A stretch of DNA of 7,586 bases from positions 1-7,586 of the forward strand of contig JAUHYJ010000164.1 in NCBI GenBank assembly GCA_030425785.1, read 5' to 3'. Below the pieces are notes generated by a model that did no database searches, was not told where the DNA came from, and saw only the letters and a list, made by a program, of their open reading frames with translations. This document shows positions 5,609-7,586 of this stretch, in pieces (the stretch's first letter is position 1; each line of letters opens with the position of its first letter). Both the position numbers and the translations under genes were made by a program. The DNA is from Acidimicrobiia bacterium (GTDB lineage: Bacteria > Actinomycetota > Acidimicrobiia > Acidimicrobiales > Ilumatobacteraceae).

Positions 5609-5616
5609 TTCCACCG

Positions 5617-7284
5617 ATGAAACACACCAAGCGCCGAGCCGTCGCACTCGGCTTCGCACTCTCCCTCGCGGTGTCCGGCACCGCGGTCGCCGGTCACCAC
5701 GACCGCGACGGCAAACGGCACGACCGCCAGCAGCACGACCGTGATCACGACCGGGACCACGACCGTCGCGACGGTTGGGGCCATTGGCCCGGCCGTGACG
5801 TGCATCGCCGGACGATCTTCGTGACGACGTCGGCGGACACCGCCGATGCGAATCCCGACGACGGGAGGTGTGCCGACGACCGTGGGAAGTGCTCGCTGCG
5901 AGCAGCCGTCGCGAACGTCGCCGACGGCGGCACCGTGTCACTCCGCAAGGTTCGGTCGGTCACCCTGTCGGCGCCCGAGGGCGACATCGACCTCGTCCGC
6001 GACGTCAAGATCACCGGCTTCGGTGCCACGATCGACCTCTCGGGGCTCGGCGACCGGGCGTTCGACGTCGCAGAGGGCGTCACGGCATCGATCTCGAAGC
6101 TGACGATCACCGGCGGCGCACCGGCTGCGGGCGAGTCGGGCGGAGCGATCCGCAACGCGGGCACCCTGCACCTGGACAAGGTCACCGCGACCGGCAACAC
6201 GGTGTCGGGCGAGGGGGCGTCGGGCGGCGCGATCTTCACCACCGGCACCCTGCGAGTCTCGCAGTCGAGGCTCGCCGGCAACACGGCCACGCGCGCCGGC
6301 GGCGCGATCGAGGCGAACGGTGGCACGACCCACGTCGACCGCTCCGTGCTGGTCGACAACGCCACCGGCCCGATGCCCGGCAACGGCGGTGCTCTGCACC
6401 TGACCGGTGCGGGCGTGGTCGAGGTCACCCGCTCGCACGTCCGCGACAACACGGCCGCGGCCGAGGGCGGCGGCCTCTGGAACTCGGCGGGCGGCCAGAT
6501 GCGCGTCTCGTGGACCGTCCTCGTCGACAACGTCGCCGAGGGTGTCGAGGCCACCAACGGTGGCGGCGCGCTGTTCAACGACGGTGGCACGCTGACCGTC
6601 GAACACTCGAAGGTCGCCGGGAACTCCGCACCGAACGGTTCCGGCTCCGGCGGCGGCATCTTCAACGACGGTGGCACGCTCGTCGTCGATCGGACCACGA
6701 TCTCCGGCAACGACGCCCAGCGCGCCGGCGGCGGCGTCGAGACCGTCGACGGGATCGTCACCATCGAGCGCTCGTCGCTCGCGTCGAACGAGATCGGGCC
6801 GAACCCGGGGAACGGTGGCGGTGTGCACGTGTCCGGACCGGCCGCGGACGTCACGATCACCACGACCCGTGTGGTCGGCAACACCGCCGCCCGCGAGGGT
6901 GGCGGCCTGTGGGCCGGCGGCGGCGACAGCATCATGCGCGTGACCCGTTCGAAGATCGCGAACAACGTGACGCGCGGCACCGCCGCGGACGACGGGGGCG
7001 CCGGTCTGTTCAACAACGGCGGCCTGCTCGAGATCAGCGACTCGTGGGTGCACGGCAACGACGCCACGACCGGCTCCAGCTCCGGTGGCGGCATCCTCAA
7101 CCTCGGCACCCTGTCGGTCGTCGACACGATCCTCGACGGCAACGCCGCCGCCCGTGCGGGTGGCGGCATCGAGTCGAGCGACGTCGCAGGCGGCGGCGAC
7201 GCGACCCTCGTCGGCGTGCGGCTCACCGACAACTCGACCGGCGCGGCGCCGGGGAACGGTGGCTGGAGGCCGCGGGCGGCGTGA
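5617..7284 (+). CDS. Secreted His/Asp-rich beta-helix repeat protein with CSLREA-like motif, C-terminus replaced at a junction
   Basis: The frame has 555 codons, but only about residues 1-549 look native. A signal peptide (MKHTKRRAVALGFALSLAVS..AVA) is probably cut after Ala25. Next is a polar tract rich in His, Asp and Arg (27-63, eight His, with HDRDHDRDHDRRD). TIFVTTSADTADANPDDGRC and KCSLRAAVAN (91-100) follow; this is the CSLREA-type motif with a Cys85/Cys92 pair seen before many extracellular solenoids. From ~120 to 549 is a parallel beta-helix of GGAI/GGGL/GGGIFN turns with 'SKV.GN.A' coils, arranged in super-repeats of about 142-145 residues. The third super-repeat stops at 'APGNGG' (to 7263); the last six residues, WRPRAA, come from the antisense of a dehydrogenase gene, so the native C-terminus is missing. 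Its function is unknown; it is exported and possibly surface-attached. It is divergent from the sigma/anti-sigma operon and may belong to its regulon (inference). Confidence 0.85.
   Translation: MKHTKRRAVALGFALSLAVSGTAVAGHHDRDGKRHDRQQHDRDHDRDHDRRDGWGHWPGRDVHRRTIFVTTSADTADANPDDGRCADDRGKCSLRAAVANVADGGTVSLRKVRSVTLSAPEGDIDLVRDVKITGFGATIDLSGLGDRAFDVAEGVTASISKLTITGGAPAAGESGGAIRNAGTLHLDKVTATGNTVSGEGASGGAIFTTGTLRVSQSRLAGNTATRAGGAIEANGGTTHVDRSVLVDNATGPMPGNGGALHLTGAGVVEVTRSHVRDNTAAAEGGGLWNSAGGQMRVSWTVLVDNVAEGVEATNGGGALFNDGGTLTVEHSKVAGNSAPNGSGSGGGIFNDGGTLVVDRTTISGNDAQRAGGGVETVDGIVTIERSSLASNEIGPNPGNGGGVHVSGPAADVTITTTRVVGNTAAREGGGLWAGGGDSIMRVTRSKIANNVTRGTAADDGGAGLFNNGGLLEISDSWVHGNDATTGSSSGGGILNLGTLSVVDTILDGNAAARAGGGIESSDVAGGGDATLVGVRLTDNSTGAAPGNGGWRPRAA
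5695..5775 (+). repeat. His-Asp-Arg codon repeat tract
   Basis: Near-repeats of CACGACCG and GACCACGACC encode residues 27-52 of the beta-helix protein just after its signal peptide. The low-complexity tract probably arose by slippage. The His and Asp content could bind divalent metal at the cell surface, which is inferred from composition only. Confidence 0.6.
6220..7263 (+). repeat. Long-period super-repeats in the beta-helix gene
   Basis: Three copies of a multi-coil unit start at GGAIFTTGTL, GGGIFNDGGTL and GGGILNLGTL. Their aligned Ile codons are at 6232, 6658 and 7093, giving periods of 426 and 435 bp (142 and 145 residues). Within each unit come a 'GN.A.RAGG' coil, a 'GP.PGNGG' or 'GAAPGNGG' turn and, in the first two units, an 'EGGGLW' coil and a second GG-rich half. 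The third unit breaks off after 'PGNGG'. This is amplification of a four-to-six-coil block, not single-coil repetition. Confidence 0.75.
6574..6680 (+). repeat. 20-bp exact direct repeat inside the beta-helix gene
   Basis: TTCAACGACGGTGGCACGCT is identical at 6574-6593 and 6661-6680, 87 bp (29 residues) apart. Both encode 'FNDGGTL' in successive coils. Exact identity at this length, amid otherwise diverged coils, suggests recent local duplication or gene conversion. Confidence 0.8.
7239..7265. other. Chimeric junction between beta-helix gene and dehydrogenase gene (inverted)
   Basis: On the plus strand, bases up to 7263 read as beta-helix (TGAAPGNGG). On the minus strand, bases down to 7263 read as an MDR dehydrogenase (LEPVLGHAARGLQ), whose frame can continue plausibly as PPFPGAAP to 7239. 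The 24 bases at 7239-7262 are therefore acceptable in both genes. After them each gene is lost in mid-domain. No transposon ends or target duplication are visible. Confidence 0.65.
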
Positions 7285-7583
7285 CCGAGGACCGGTTCGA
7301 GCACGATTCGGGTTCCGTCGTCGAGCTCGCCGACGACCTCGTGGCCAGGGACGAACGGGAACGTAACCCAGTGCTCGAAGTAGGCCGAGGCGTGTCCGCT
7401 GACGAGGGACAGGTCCGATCCGCAGATGCCCGCGAGCCGGGTCCTGACTCGCTGCCACCCCTCGCCGGGGGAGGGTGGATCGTCGACCGATCGCAGCTCC
7501 AACGGGCCGACGCGGGTCGCGGCAGCGCTCGACACGGGTGACGCGATGCGGGCCAGCCCGAATCGCGTCGTCGCGTGACGCAT
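7263..7583 (-). CDS. N-terminal fragment of a zinc-dependent MDR alcohol dehydrogenase
   Basis: About 107 residues from an ATG at 7581-7583, three bases from the right edge, form the GroES-like N-terminal domain of a medium-chain dehydrogenase/reductase. Visible are GPLELRSVDDPPSPGEGWQR, the zinc-ligand motif AGICGSDLSLVSGH with Cys54, FVPGHEVVGELDDG with His81-Glu82, and TRIVLEPVLGHAARG. The rest of the domain and the whole Rossmann NAD(P)-binding domain are absent; beyond 7263 the frame stays open for hundreds of codons only because it reads the antisense of a GC-rich repeat gene. About 17 of its 107 codons end in A or T, more than in neighbouring genes, which hints at a different source. 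The start could lie further upstream outside the window. The family call is strong; the substrate is unknown and the fragment cannot be functional alone. Confidence 0.8.
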
Positions 7584-7586
7584 CTG

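Larger units (their letters stand above)
5421..5616. promoter_or_regulatory. Divergent intergenic region between sigma operon and beta-helix gene
   Basis: This 196-bp gap must contain promoters for both directions. On the plus strand, TTGACG at 5537-5542 resembles a housekeeping -35 box, but no TANNNT lies 16-19 nt downstream. On the minus strand, TACGCT at 5530-5535 is a possible -10 for the sigma operon, giving a leader of about 100 nt. I looked for the ECF bipartite pattern (GGAAC, 16-17 nt, CGTC) and found only a GGAAC with a CGTC about 23 nt further on, which is too far. No small gene in the gap is convincing. Confidence 0.4.

Noticed and set aside
5569..5616. Upstream ATG of the His-rich beta-helix gene
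   Set aside because: It would add 16 residues before a perfect signal peptide. GAAAGG at 5603-5608 points to the ATG at 5617.
6220..7263. Regular repeats as a CRISPR array
   Set aside because: The periodicity is in protein coding frame with glycine-rich coils, and there are no constant-length unique spacers or cas genes.
5745..7583. A single 612-residue minus-strand protein with a dehydrogenase N-terminus
   Set aside because: Only the first ~107-115 residues are dehydrogenase. The rest is the antisense of the beta-helix repeats, rich in Pro, Ser, Arg and Thr, and kept open by GC content.

Overview
The window is high-GC DNA with strong G/C preference at third codon positions, GTG as well as ATG starts, and several genes without a Shine-Dalgarno sequence but with a possible -10 box 6-7 nt before the start, as in leaderless transcripts. 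Together with a heliorhodopsin, an ECF sigma factor/RskA-type anti-sigma pair and a secreted beta-helix protein of a type common in Actinobacteria, this suggests an actinobacterium, plausibly of the Acidimicrobiia. The lineage is inferred from gene families, not from a marker gene.

Layout, left to right. (1) 1-436, minus: the first ~71 residues of a luciferase-like (LLM) flavin/F420 monooxygenase, joined in frame to a piece of an unrelated parallel beta-helix protein that runs off the left edge. (2) 509-1600, minus: a complete secreted beta-helix protein. (3) 1678-2508, minus: a crotonase-fold protein lacking both hydratase glutamates. (4) 2568-3368, plus: a full-length heliorhodopsin, divergent from the crotonase, with a 17-bp tandem duplication across its stop codon. 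(5) 3420-4205, minus: an alpha/beta hydrolase convergent with it. (6) 4241-4858 and 4851-5420, minus: an anti-sigma factor and an ECF sigma factor overlapping by 8 bp. (7) 5617-7284, plus: a secreted, His/Asp-rich beta-helix protein with a CSLREA-like motif and ~142-145-residue super-repeats, divergent from the sigma operon. It loses its C-terminus abruptly at ~7262. (8) 7263-7583, minus: the N-terminal ~107 residues of a zinc-dependent MDR alcohol dehydrogenase, pointing towards the broken beta-helix gene.

The central block (about 226-7262) reads as an ordinary chromosome segment. Both outer ends look chimeric: within ~225 bp of the left edge and ~325 bp of the right edge, one protein family changes into another in mid-domain, at short sequence matches, once in frame and once inverted. 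Assembly or amplification chimerism is the simplest explanation, though real rearrangement cannot be excluded from sequence alone.

Biologically, the most notable gene is the heliorhodopsin (Schiff-base Lys249, counterion Glu114). The second point of interest is the sigma/anti-sigma operon divergent from an exported repeat protein, which may be a regulated surface-protein module. No RNA genes, CRISPR arrays, insertion sequences or phage genes were seen.
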